Of a DNA stretch of 64,000 nt, positions 50,265-61,440 are shown one piece after another (the stretch's first letter is position 1; the number at the start of each line of letters is the position of its first letter). This DNA is from Panulirus ornatus (taxonomy: Eukaryota; Arthropoda; Malacostraca; Decapoda; Palinuridae): the NCBI RefSeq assembly GCF_036320965.1, contig NC_092235.1:5673645-5737644 (forward strand). The letters run 5' to 3'. Both the position numbers and the translations under genes were made by a program. Under the pieces are notes generated by a model that saw only the letters and a list, made by a program, of their open reading frames with translations, had not been told where the DNA came from and ran no database searches.

Positions 50265-50681
50265 TGTGTGTGTGTGTGTGTGTGTGTAGCCCCTGGGTTC
50301 ATGTTGGTCACAGCCACCCACCGGCTGGTGGTCAGGTCAGTGGGCGGTGTGTGTGTGTGTGTGTGTGTGTGTGTAGCCCCTGGGTTCATGTTGGCCACAG
50401 CCACCCACCGGCTGGTGGTCAGGTCAGTGGGCGGTGTGTGTGTGTGTGTGTGTGTGTAGCCCCTGGGTTCATGTTGGCCACAGCCACCCACCGGCCGGTG
50501 GTCAGGTCAGTGGGCGGTGTGTGTGTGTGTGTGTGTGTGTAGCCCCTGGGTTCATGTTGGCCACAGCCACCCACCGGCCGGTGGTCAGGTCAGTGGGCGG
50601 TGTGTGTGTGTGTGTGTGTGTGTAGCCCCTGGGTTCATGTTGGCCACAGCCATCCACCGGCCGGTGGTCAGGTCAGTGGGC

Positions 50682-50714
<33 letters not shown>

Positions 50715-50768
50715 TCCCTGGGTTCATGTTGGCCACAGCCATCCACCGGCCGGTGGTCAGGTCAGTGG

Positions 50769-50799
<31 letters not shown>

Positions 50800-50925
50800 A
50801 GCCCCTGGGTTCATGTTGGCCACAGCCACCCACCGGCCGGTGGTCAGGTCAGTGGGCGGTGTGTGTGTGTGTGTGTATCCCCTGGGTTCATGTTGGCCAC
50901 AGCCACCCACCGGCCAGCCGGGCGG
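50265..50925. repeat. about 83-bp TG-containing minisatellite, 8 units
   Basis: Same unit as 26,463-26,680. The TG part varies between units and a few carry single-base variants (CATCCACC, GTAGTCCC). Confidence 0.93.
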
Positions 50926-50929
50926 TAGT

Positions 50930-51110
50930 TTATAACTAAGACTGGTAGTTTCACATGCCACTTGGAGTGTCCCTCACTACAGAACTTGAGCAGCTCTTAT
51001 CCTGAGGTGGAGCAGTTGATCCTCTCCACCAGGCTGGTACACTTGGTCTGCACCAGGTGGCTCCCTCCTGGTCATCCTTAGTGGTTGGTTGCTGTGTGGG
51101 ATTTAATGAC
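50930..51110 (+). CDS. possible terminal exon, unknown protein, copy 2
   Basis: Collinear with 26,690-26,870: SLQNLSSSYPEVEQ and STRLVHLVCTRWLPPG are kept. HPEW becomes HP-stop-W equivalent here (GGTCATCCTTAGTGG, an in-frame TAG), so the frame would end about 15 codons earlier. Confidence 0.3.
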
Positions 51111-51389
51111 CAGTGACTAGTGAAGGTCATTAGACCAGCCATCATTTTATCATCTGATAAAACATGAAGCAACGCCAAATATTACATGATCCACCTAAAC
51201 TATTGAGAATGATGAAGTCTGATATTGTTACGTTACGTCATCCAATCTTGCCACTCACATGTTACGGTAATCACGACTACATACATAGTGTTGTTACGAC
51301 TGATATTACTGTATGTACTGTAGTAACGTACTGTGTTTATGTGGATAACATGTGGACGTCAGAGGAGGCAAGAGCATCATCATGTACAA

Positions 51390-53195
51390 ATTCTCTATTC
51401 TATGTTGTATCCTCAATTTTGTCTGTGGTGATCGACACACTTTATCCCCCAAGATATTATCTTGCTCTTTCTTTCCATCATTCTTTAGTATTAAAGATTT
51501 TGTTCTCTCAAGCAAGATAGAATTTATCAATAATTTTTAATGTCATCTTGGGTCCAGGTAATGTTAGGTAGCGGTCATACAAGTTGTCCATGACCTTCAT
51601 CATGTGGGTTGGGAAGGAGTCAGGAGGTGTGGCGTTGTACTCGGTGTACCACTTGCCAAGTTGGTCAGTGTGTATACCATGGAAGTTGCAGGGGAATCAT
51701 CAGCCTGTATGTTAACAATTACGTTGAGCAAATAACACTTGGCCTCAGTGAAGGTAGAATGTTTTCCCACCAGACTGCATCCATTAATACGACTTAGATC
51801 AGAAGATCTAGCCTTAGGGAATTAGTTAGATCGAGATTATCAAAGCCTTTCATCATCTTTGCACTTCGTGACCATCTCTTTGTTAAGTTGTTACGTTGAC
51901 GTATGATGAATCTAATATGGAGAACAAATTTAGGAGGAAACCTGGCAAAGCTACATATGAGTGATTTTACCGTTTGCAAGTAAACTACGATTTTGTAAAA
52001 ACGAATAGCATCTATGTTGTGTATAGAAAACGTAACTCCTTAGCTGCATTCTCTATGAATGTCATCAAAAGTAAAACATAGACAAGGGAAGGAATGAGGC
52101 TTGACGATACGAAACATCACTCAATCGTGTCCTGCCTGCCCAGACCCTACCTCGCCACACCACTGGCCATAACTTCATCAACACATTGCTTACTCCGTCA
52201 AGGTCATCCACACATTTTGCCTGGCTTGAACAACCGCTTGGCATTCATGAACCGCTGAATGTTTACACTTTCTGATTATCTGTAGTAGCTGATGCAGTTG
52301 CAAGATAGACTATTAAACCATTTTCTTACAATACTCGCTGGTAAGGAGACAATTTTCACAAAACACAGAGGTAACACTGCCTAAGAAACGGGCTTAAGAA
52401 CAATTGTACGAACATAGGGTCACATTGGTACATCCACAAGGCACCAGTGGTCTGGGTGGCCTGAAATAGATTTGGAACCAAGAAGGATGATGGGTGTAGG
52501 GAGTAAACCTACCACAGTCCATCATTAATTATGAAGAGTTGACAATGGTTACCTCCAGCCATAATCTATAAATCAATAGACAAATGTTAATGCAAACAAA
52601 GCAAGAATTAAACAAGCAGGAACACAATCCAATATACCATTTTACGATAATTATGTCAAGTTGTCGCATCTGTTCATTACCTGACGTCGTCTTACGTTTC
52701 ACCTTTAGTAACGTCTGCGAATTTCGTTGTAGTGAAACTAAGGCGACCCGAGACTCAATGTTAGTGATACACAAGAGGAAGAAATATAACTCCGAAGGTT
52801 TAAAACAGTTGTGGACACATCAAACGCTTGACAAATATTTCTTAGTGGATGACAGAAAACAGAAAGAGATCGTCCTTGTAAACTTATGATAAGGTTTGCT
52901 TGAAGAGTCTCCCTTCGTCATAGTCGTCCACAGGCGCCCTTTGTTGGGGTGGGTGTGGCGTGGACACAGTACTGGGACCTTCATGATAAAATATCTACAA
53001 CGTTCCAGGTGTCCACATATCAGGGATATGACTGTCTACAACGGTGGCTGGGGTTAAAGTCACTGGATCATATATAAAACATACAAAGGTTAACATTGAT
53101 TCTCTTAAGATTTCAAGGCAATGAAAGGTTTGTGGTGCAGTCTTTATGACTGAAGGTCATATTTACATAGAGATTTATCAAATGGATATTACATC
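51390..53195. other. unique DNA, no gene recognised
   Basis: No repeat or RNA gene seen. The plus frame 52,584-52,889 (101 codons with two Cys-rich spots) is protein-like but has no known motif. No integrase motif is found on the minus strand here. Confidence 0.5.
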
Positions 53196-53199
53196 AACG

Positions 53200-54921
53200 T
53201 CACAGTAGCCGCTCTACATCAAAATATACGAGGCTCTTATTTACAGTGATTGCACCCACTCTGCGGGAAAGCGCGTCTGCAGCTACACTGGATGAGCCAG
53301 AAACAAAACGAAAATCTGGGTCAAATGTTTGTGTAGTTAAAAACCACCTCTGAAACTTTTCTATAGGATCCTGTTGTTGAAAAATACCTAACAGTGCTCT
53401 GTGATCTATATAAACTATAATAAGGTAACCATATATGTATTTCTTAAAATGTTTGAGTGCCCAAACAACTGCAAGGCCTTCTAACTCAGTTATTGAGTAT
53501 TTCGATTCCGTCTTCGAACATGAACGGCTCGCATAGGCTATGGGAAAAAGTCTACCCTTATTCAACTCCTGCATAAGTACAGCTCCAAGACCCTGTTTAC
53601 AAGCATCTGTGTGCAAAATGAAGGGTTTCTCAAAGTTGGGGAATCGAAGGATAGGTGCTTCTATCAAGTGTCGCTTGAGTAAGTTAAACGCACTGTCTTG
53701 TGCTGTAGACCACTGGAATGTAACTCCCTGTTTCAGAAGTGAAGTGAGCGGGTTTGCGATCTTCGCGAAATTAGAGATAGATATTCAATAATATCCTGCT
53801 AAACCAAGGAAGGATTTGACCTTATCTGTTGTGGAAGGGACTGGCCATTCTACAATTGTTTTGACTTTATGTGCATTAGGTTGAATACCGTTTTCATCAA
53901 CAGTGTGATCTAAGTAATTAATTCTTGTTTGTAGAAAGGAACATTTGGATAACTTGACTTTTAGGTTCGCATCCTTAAGACGTAGAAATACTCTCTCAAG
54001 ACTTTTGAAATGAGAAGCAATATCTGGAGACATGACAATTATATCATCAAGATAAACCAATACATCTTTGCCCAACACATGACGACAAATGTTAGTCATT
54101 AACCTTGAGAAGGTGATCACCGGTGAGGAATGAAGACCGAAGGCCATGATGCATATGAACTGCCAATGACCATCTGGCGTACTGAACACAGTCAGGGGGC
54201 GGCTTTCCTCTGACAAGGGAATCTGCCAAAATCCACTCAATAAATCCAAAGTTGAAAATACCTTATTGTTACCGAGGCTATGAAGAAGCTCTGATACCAC
54301 TGGTAATGGGAAACCATCTTTCAAAGTGGCCTTGTTGTTGAGTTTTCTAAAATCTATGACTGGTCTAAAAGTTCCGTCCTTTTTCGGAACGATCAGATGT
54401 GGTGAATTCCATGGTGATCGTGATTCCTCTATAACATTATCTTTCAACACGTCCTGAACAACTTTGTTTGCTATGTCTCTGTGTGCGTGTGTCAATCGAT
54501 AGGCTGGGACGTCAATGGGACGTGTGTTTTTCTCTAAGTTAATAATGTGAACATCCAAATGAGTTCTACCGAGTGGTTCTCCTGATAAGGCAATAGTAGA
54601 CCTATACTGGTTAAGTAAGTCTGTTAACTGGTCAACATGTTTGGTTAATCCTACCTTGGATATCATGTCAGGGGTGATGGTGGGGAGCTGACTCAAGCCG
54701 TGCACTGCTGAGTCAGGGGTAGGAGGAGTAGGTGGTGGTGGGTTAATGGAATGTGAGACTAGACGGATATTAAACTCTTGCAACTCCTCGTCTTGAATTC
54801 TGGACTTCAAAACGGAGAATTCCACAAGCTTGGTCCCTCTACGGAGACGGACTGGAGTGGGGTCCCGTATTGGCAATGTATATGGTGACCTCTCCATCTC
54901 CGGTCTCATGAATAGAGGCAT
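53200..54921 (-). pseudogene. gypsy reverse transcriptase and RNase H, one nonsense codon
   Basis: RT: NVIEESRSPWNSPHLIVPKK, FRPVIDFRKLNNKA, FSTLDLLSGFWQIPL, MAFGLHSSPVITF and the catalytic VYLDDIIVMS. The frame stops at 53,787-53,785 (AGYY-stop), where TGA replaces an expected CGA (Arg), and then continues in the same frame as NFAKIANPLTSLL into RNase H: HTDACKQGLGAVL, SITELEGLAVVWAL, YIDHRALLGI and AADALSRR, with all four acidic residues. It ends at YFDVERLL-stop with no integrase. Apart from the one stop the pair is intact. Confidence 0.88.
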
Positions 54922-55250
54922 CCATCGATAGTCGTGTGACAGTTAGTGAGGAAGGTTCAGCAACTACTCTTAGTGCCAGATCACCCTGACTATGTCTAAG
55001 TCCATGATCATTCATCCATGTTCGAGAAAGTGAGAGAGGAACCTTCGTTAATGTGTCACTATGCAGAGTCATGTTGGTTCTCAGTTTACCAGGACAATGA
55101 TGAGTAGAAAAGTAAAAAGGATGCGTATTGTCTACCGTGAAGCAGGACGTGGGAGCAGATGTATTAATGACTCTGACTGAGTGAGAACTCTTCTCTGACA
55201 ATGGCAGGAACGTATCATCAACACAAACCACATGATAAATAGGACAGATC

Positions 55251-55547
55251 TTATGTTGTACCACACATAGAGTGGCGTCCTAGTAACAAGTTAGCAGGAA
55301 AAGTTACACCACGAACAATGTAAGGGGTTACGGTAATGACCGAGTCGCCCATGCGAATGTCCATTTTAATAGTGCCCCTTACGTCGAGATTTTCATTTGA
55401 GATACTTTGAAGGGATGGGTAAAGGTCCGAGCATTGAACAAGTTGAGTGCGCCCCATTAATGGTTGAATAAAATCATAATGAATGACATCTGCTTCCGCG
55501 CCACTGTCTAGAAAGATTGTGATTGGCTTATCCTGGAAAGAACCCAC
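55251..55547 (-). pseudogene. gypsy retropepsin-like protease
   Basis: The frame carries KPITIFLDSGAEADVIHYDF, the DSG active-site loop of retropepsins, and a matching LLGRHSM flap-end region. The link to the RT frame is broken by a stop and frame changes between 54,840 and 55,250, where the other frame is open (LPLSEKSSHSVRVI region). It processes Gag-Pol in intact elements. Confidence 0.7.
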
Positions 55548-55640
55548 TAAATCGAAACTTGTAATGTGAGAAAATGGCGAAGAACGAAAATGTCTTAAGA
55601 GTTCCTTATGTGATGGAGTCTTGTCATGAGCGAGAGATTG

Positions 55641-56818
55641 TCATTGTTGATAATGACATGATGAACCTGTGTTAGATGACGTCTGTCTAGCTAATGCTCG
55701 ACATTCCGCTGAAGTGTGTCTAGCGTTGCTATGATATAAACACCTGCTTGGTGGTGTTGGGCGCGAGCGGGTGAAGGTCAGCCTGATGTCTGACTGGAGG
55801 AAATCATGACTAGGTCGGCAGAATTGTGACGACCGAGGCTGTGATGACATGGGTTGTTGACTGCGTTTGTTGTTCTGGTCGAGGCTCACGTGAGAATGAC
55901 TCCCATGTGTAAGGACACACATTCGCTTTATGTCCTGGTTGGCCACACCGGAAGCACGTCACTTTATGTGAGTGTTTGTCATCACTGAATCGCTGTATTT
56001 GACCATGAGAAGAATGATTGTGTTGACCACTAGAATGTTACGTCACACTTTGGGAAGCCGACACCCTCCCCAGTGTATTGGTGTTGGAATATCCACATTT
56101 CTTATGAGTGTAATTTAACACTTTTGTTACTGACCCACAATGATGGGTCGATGTTCTCATTAAGTAACCGTCGTCTTACGTCTGGAGGTCAGGTCCTTGA
56201 GAATGAAGGTTATGTGTAATAATCGCATGAGTGTTTGCACATGAGTTTCAGGATTCATCATGGACGATATGCATGATGAGGATTCATAAGCCTGCCTAAC
56301 TAATCTCATTCTTCCATGTAAGGTACTCCAGTGATCAGGGACTGACGTATCATCCAAGTATGTTGTGTTAAGAGCACGTAAAAGGACGTGTAGTAAACTA
56401 TCTGAGAATGATTCCTCACAACCTAATGTAAACAACGTTTTAAATTCCTCCCAAGATGTACAGTTTCCAATGTCATCTGAGTCATAAACAACCCTAGCGT
56501 AATTGTTAGGCTGGTTGAAATCAATGAGATTTTTAGCAGCCGATATAAGCGCTTTGTCTCCTGAATCACCATTATGTTCAACAATGTCCTCTGCATTTCT
56601 AATCCACCGATCAGAATTTGACAGTTTACCATCAAATAACTCGTGTTGTTCCCTAGCTTGTTTTAGTGTAAAAACAGTTTTTGTGAAGGAATTGATTGTC
56701 CTGAGTTTTTGTGATGTGGAGGGGGAGGTGGGTGTGTGTGTGGTAACGTGTGAGAAGGTTTCTGTGGGTCATCTGTGTCACCAGAATCTGTCAAAACAAC
56801 TTTGTGTGACGTCACCAT
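55641..56818 (-). pseudogene. gypsy Gag with CCHC zinc knuckle, frameshifted
   Basis: ATG at 56,818 (MVTSHKVVLTDSGDTDD, then a Pro/His-rich stretch) shifts in an A run near 56,675 to the frame ELFDGKLSNSDRWIRNAED, TSWEEFKTLFTLGCEESFSD and MRLVRQAYESSSCISSM, a Gag-capsid-like helical region. A classical CX2CX4HX4C knuckle (CFRCGQPGHKANVC) is at 55,956-55,915. After it the frame shifts again to a CLYHSNARHTSAEC box just ahead of the protease. Confidence 0.72.
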
Positions 56819-57190
56819 TTTAGAAGGCTGGTTCCGTTTATAATAAGAGATTCTAGGTAAATTCCTGAGTACATATGAACCTTTACGATTACCGCGTGGA
56901 ATATCTTCGGATATGTAATACAATCTTAATTAAAGTGTTTAAGTAATAATCCCTTGAAAAAATCAAAATACAATTAACACTATTCTCCTAATCGAAAATA
57001 CATAACATGAATATTATTTGAAAATATTGTAATGAAATAAAGGCAATAAAAAGGCTGGCATAACAATATAACATATCAATACAAGATTCTGTATGTGAAA
57101 GTAATCATCACTAAAAACAATAGTACCAATGTATGAAAACATAAGAATATATGCAAGAATAACTGAAAACTTAGATTAATTTGCTAAACT

Positions 57191-57332
57191 ACAAAGATGA
57201 ATAATCATATTACCCAAAAGTATATATATGTCTATATTTATAGACTAGGAACTAGTAACACACAAAGATGAATAATCATATTACCCAAAAGTATATATAT
57301 GTCTATATTTATAGACTAGGAACTAGTAACAC
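57191..57332. repeat. 71-bp tandem duplication
   Basis: Two exact-looking units starting ACAAAGATGAATAATCATAT, in the AT-rich leader. Confidence 0.9.
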
Positions 57333-57414
57333 ACAAAAGGAGCATACCTCACAGAGTGAACCATTTTGACACAGTTCTTATCTGAATGGAAGATTCGCTT
57401 ACGAAGACGTCTTG

Positions 57415-57836
57415 GGTGTAGCGAGGTGAAGATGTGTGCAGAGTAGCGACTCGCTGGGTGTAGCGAGGTGAAGATGTGTGCAGAGTAGCGGCTGGCTGGG
57501 TGTAGCGAGGTGAAGACGTGTGCAGAGTAGCGGCTCGCTGGGTGTAGCGAGGTGAAGACGTGTGCAGAGTAGCGGCTCGCTGGGTGTAGCGAGGTGAAGA
57601 CGTGTGCAGAGTAGCGGCTGGCTGGGTGTAGCGAGGTGAAGATGTGTGCAGAGTAGCGACTCGCTGGGTGTAGCGAGGTGAAGACGTGTGCAGAGTAGCG
57701 GCTCGCTGGGTGTAGCGAGGTGAAGACGTGTGCAGAGTAGCGACTCGCTGGGTGTAGCGAGGTGAAGATGTGTGCAGAGTAGCGACTCGCTGGGTGTAGC
57801 GAGGTGAAGACGTGTGCAGAGTTGCGACTCGCTAGC
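57415..57836. repeat. 42-bp minisatellite, about 10 units, in the retroelement leader
   Basis: Units of CTGGGTGTAGCGAGGTGAAG, then ACGTGTGCAGAGTAGCGGCTCG. The 42-bp period is a multiple of three, so two minus-strand frames stay open through it (SAHVFTSLHPASRY in one). I treat those frames as by-products. Confidence 0.92.
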
Positions 57837-58250
57837 AGGAAAGTTGAGTGAGCGACAAGGGCTGGACCACGCGATGCTGACGTCTGGGATGTCGCCACGG
57901 CTGATGATGACGCGTCTCTGGAGCGGTTGACAAGATGACCTCCACATTGGTGTTGGCAGGATGGCTGACCTTGCTTGACACGTCTGGATGTGATGACAAC
58001 ACTGCACGGCGGGGGCGCTGTCATGATGTCCTTGCAAGCGGCACAGTGTCACAATGCAATAAAGACGTATCTTCACTGCATTGAGGTACGGGTGATGGAG
58101 AACGTAGCTGGCCATGGGGTTCCGCCCTTAACGTCCACAGGAGGGAGCGCCAGGACTGTGTCAGGTAGGCTTGTATGACTGCTGGCAACACCAGACGTAG
58201 AAATATGAAGTAGATGTGACGGTCGTGTGTGGTCATGTGGGTTCTTACGT

Positions 58251-58261
58251 CACTGCCACCA
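58251..58261 (-). other. primer-binding site
   Basis: TGGTGGCAGTG starts 2 nt inside the LTR edge and begins TGG, complementary to a tRNA CCA end. The primer tRNA cannot be named by eye. Confidence 0.6.
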
Positions 58262-58263
58262 TT

Positions 58264-58675
58264 TGTAAGGTTGAGTTGAGAGGAAGGAAATCAGGTCTTC
58301 TTCGTCTGTGGTACTCAATGAAGATCAGGCGGCCTTTGTAGATTTATTACAACAAAACGTGTACGTCCATCTGTAGTACTCTGGGCTATAGTCTTATGAC
58401 ACACTACGACACATTCTAGTGAACAGTGTGACGATGCTGGCCAGTGTGTCCCCTCAGGTCACACTGACAGGGGTTATATTGGAGTCCGTCAACACCCATT
58501 CAACAACGTGTTCAAATAACAGATCAGCTCTTACGTGTTCAAACATCCTGATTAACAGTAGCCCGTGGGAACAGTGAGCCCGTGGCAACATGCATCTAAC
58601 TCTATGTAACTCACAGTAAAATGATAATGACAAATACCTAATGAAAAATTAATGGTAGTGTGCGTGAGTCTTACA
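58264..58675 (-). repeat. 5' LTR, 412 bp
   Basis: On the minus strand it starts TGTAAGACTC and ends AACCTTACA, with matching TGTAAG...CTTACA terminal inverted repeats. A TATA-like AATATAA lies about halfway, and an AATAAA polyadenylation signal (GTAATAAATC) follows. The primer-binding site sits immediately after it. No partner LTR is found in the window. Confidence 0.7.
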
Positions 58676-58970
58676 ATGATAAGACATCCACACACTTGCA
58701 CTCACATTACCAAATAAGCCGCGATGATAATATTATTATTATGATCCGACGATTAAAACAAAATTGTAGTTAATGACATAATGTATTCCCAACGACAAAA
58801 TCAACCATAGCAATATAGCCAGCAAGTAAATATAGCGAACAAGATAATGTAGTTAGGATGGCATTATATTGAAAATAACGATACAGCAACCATGCCAATA
58901 TTGTCACCATGACAATGTAGGTGTATTTTCAATGTTATGTGAATATGGCTTTATTGTCAGTGTAGCTATA
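58676..58970. other. spacer
   Basis: AT-rich, with the first AATATTGTCA-like words of the following satellite field. No gene. Confidence 0.5.
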
Positions 58971-59268
58971 GTGTCATGGGGAACATATTTTCATAGTGGC
59001 AGTTGGGGAACATATTTTCATAGTGGCAGTTGGGGAACATATTTTCATAGTGGCAGTTGGGGAACATATTTTCATGGTGGCAGTTGGGGAACATATTTTC
59101 ATGGTGGCAGTTGGGGAACATATTTTCATAGTGGCAGTTGGGGAACATATTTTCATAGTGGCAGTTGGGGAACATATTTTCAGTGGCAGTTGGGGAACAT
59201 ATTTTCATGGTGGCAGTTGGGGAACATATTTTCATGGTGGCAGTTGGGGAACATATTTTCATAGTAGC
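58971..59268. repeat. 27-bp minisatellite, about 11 units
   Basis: Unit GTGGCAGTTGGGGAACATAT plus TTTCATA. One unit is 3 bp shorter (about 59,180). Frames reading SGSWGTYFH on plus or ENMFPNCHY on minus are repeat artefacts. Confidence 0.93.
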
Positions 59269-61440
59269 AGTATTGTCATTATGAACAAACCGTCATTTTG
59301 GCTATCTTTTCATTTTAGTTACATTGCTATGATGTATATATCGTCACCTTAGCTATATTGGCAAGGTGATCTTTTGTATAGGTGATATATTGTCATTATT
59401 TAACTCATGCATAATTTGTCATAAGCGATATAATATCAAGATAATTATATCATTTTGACGACAATATCGTCATTATGTCTATAATGTCATAGTGGCTATA
59501 TTGCCATGATAACTATATTGTCATGGTGATTTTCTATCATGATATCTATAATGTCATAGTGACATAGTGAAGTTTTTTTAATGGTGTTGGTATTGCCCTT
59601 CAGGATATGCCATTATAGAAGAGAAATTGTCATTTTGATTAAATTATCAGTTGACTACATTGCCATGATATGCTGTATTGTTATGGTTTCAGTACTGTCT
59701 TGGTAAATCTTTTATTACTGTGGCTACATTGTAATGGAAACCAAAATGGTAAGGTGGTTATATTTTTCATGATAGGATAATTTTATTATGACGATTATAT
59801 TGCATTTCTGAGTATATTGTCATGGTGACTGTGTTGCCATAATATCTATATTGTCATTTAATTTGTTGAATTGATGGCAATATTGTCTTAGAGACGGTAC
59901 TGTCATGTTATCTGTATTGTCACGATGGTTGTATTGTCATTGTGACTATATAGTCATGTTGGCTATATTGTCATTAAGATCACATTGTTATGGTAACTAT
60001 ATTGCCATGATGGCTGTATTGTTAGGTCACTATATTGCCATGGTGGCTGTATTGTTAGGTCACTATATTGCCATGGTGGCTGTATTGTTAGGTCACTATA
60101 TTGCCACGGTGGCTGTATTGTTAGGTCACTATACTGCCATGATGGCTATTTGTCATTTTTGTTATATAACAAGGAGGTGACTGTCTTTTCATGTTGGCAA
60201 TATTGTCAGAATAGCTATATTGTCAAGTAGTGGGTATATATATTTCTTTTCTGGCGGTATATTGTCATGATGGTAATAATAACATTTTGGCGATATTGGA
60301 AATGTGACATCGTGTTTTAGCAGCTAAACTCTTGTTGTAGATATTTTTCAATTCAAATATTTTATCATGGTAGGTATATAGTCAAGGTTACTATATTTTC
60401 ATGGTAGCTACATTGTCATGGTGAAGACATTGGCATGGTGGCTGTATCGTTATTTTCAATATAATGCCGTCCTGGCTACATTATCTTGGTCGCTATATCA
60501 ACTTGATGGCTATATTGCTATGGTTAATTTTGTCGTTCGGGATATATTTTGCTATTAGCTACAATATTGTTGTCATTATATGATCATGATAATAATATTT
60601 TAATGGCGGCATGTTTGGTATTGTAAGTGTAACTGAACAGATATCATATCATCACATCCTTATATTGTCATGGTTTTTACACTGTGATATTGTTTATGTC
60701 AAACTGCTGATTATATAATCATGATTGGTGTATGATTATGGTAACTATATTGTTATACCGTTTTATTTCATTGTGATAATTTTGTCATGTTGACTACAAT
60801 TACATGACAGCTATAAAGTTATGACTATATTATGATGATAAATCCTGTCTGAGTCACTGTTTTTTCACAGAGATTATATTGTCCTGGAGTCTATATGTTT
60901 CCTATGATCCGAAAACGACTATTTATTTACACTATCTATATTGTCAGGTGGTTATATTGCCTTTGTGAATATAAGTTGAATGGTTCTATATTTTTCCTTT
61001 GACTGTATTGTCATATCAGTTATATGATCATGGTAGTTTTATTGTCATAGTGAATACATTGTCGACGTGCCTGTATTATCATAATGGCTAAATTGTCATA
61101 GCAAATATATTGACATGGGGGCAATATTTTCATGATATCTATAAAGTCTGTAAATTAATCTCAACGCGTTTCTAATGTCCTGGCGATTGATTTATATCAT
61201 GACTTTATTGTCAAGATGGCTGTATTGTCATGGTGGCTATATTGTTGTTTGCTGTATTTTCAATTTTATGCTTTTGTGAAGATAGCTTTACTGTCAGTGT
61301 AGCTATAGTGTCATGGAGAATATATATACATAGTGGCAGTATTGTCATTACGAACATATTGTCATTTTGGCTATCTTCTTATTTTCGTTACAGTACTATC
61401 GTGTATATATCGTCACCTTGGCTATATTAGCAATGTGATA
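59269..61440. repeat. decayed GTCATGGTGGCTATATT satellite field
   Basis: About 2.2 kb in which CTATATTGTCAT, GTCATGGTGG and GCTATATTG words recur every 15-18 bp with much divergence. A sharper 33-bp unit (GGTCACTATATTGCCATGGT, then GGCTGTATTGTTA) repeats four to five times at 60,018-60,150. No gene. Confidence 0.8.

Larger units (their letters stand above)
53200..58675 (-). mobile_element. Ty3/gypsy LTR retrotransposon, 3'-truncated
   Basis: Order on the minus strand: 5' LTR (58,675-58,264), primer-binding site, long leader with a 42-bp minisatellite, Gag, CCHC zinc knuckle, protease, reverse transcriptase, RNase H. Integrase and 3' LTR are not found. Several frameshifts and one nonsense codon are present. 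It carries the YLDD catalytic box and gypsy domain order (protease-RT-RNase H). Confidence 0.85.

Noticed and set aside
51390..53195. Integrase or 3' LTR of the gypsy element
   Set aside because: No HHCC or DDE-type motif and no match to the 5' LTR was found on the minus strand.
57323..58115. Two overlapping 230-codon minus-strand frames
   Set aside because: Kept open by the 42-bp repeat, whose period is a multiple of three; no protein motif.
58966..59352. Frames of SGSWGTYFH or ENMFPNCHY repeats
   Set aside because: 27-bp minisatellite translation, open in several frames and both strands.
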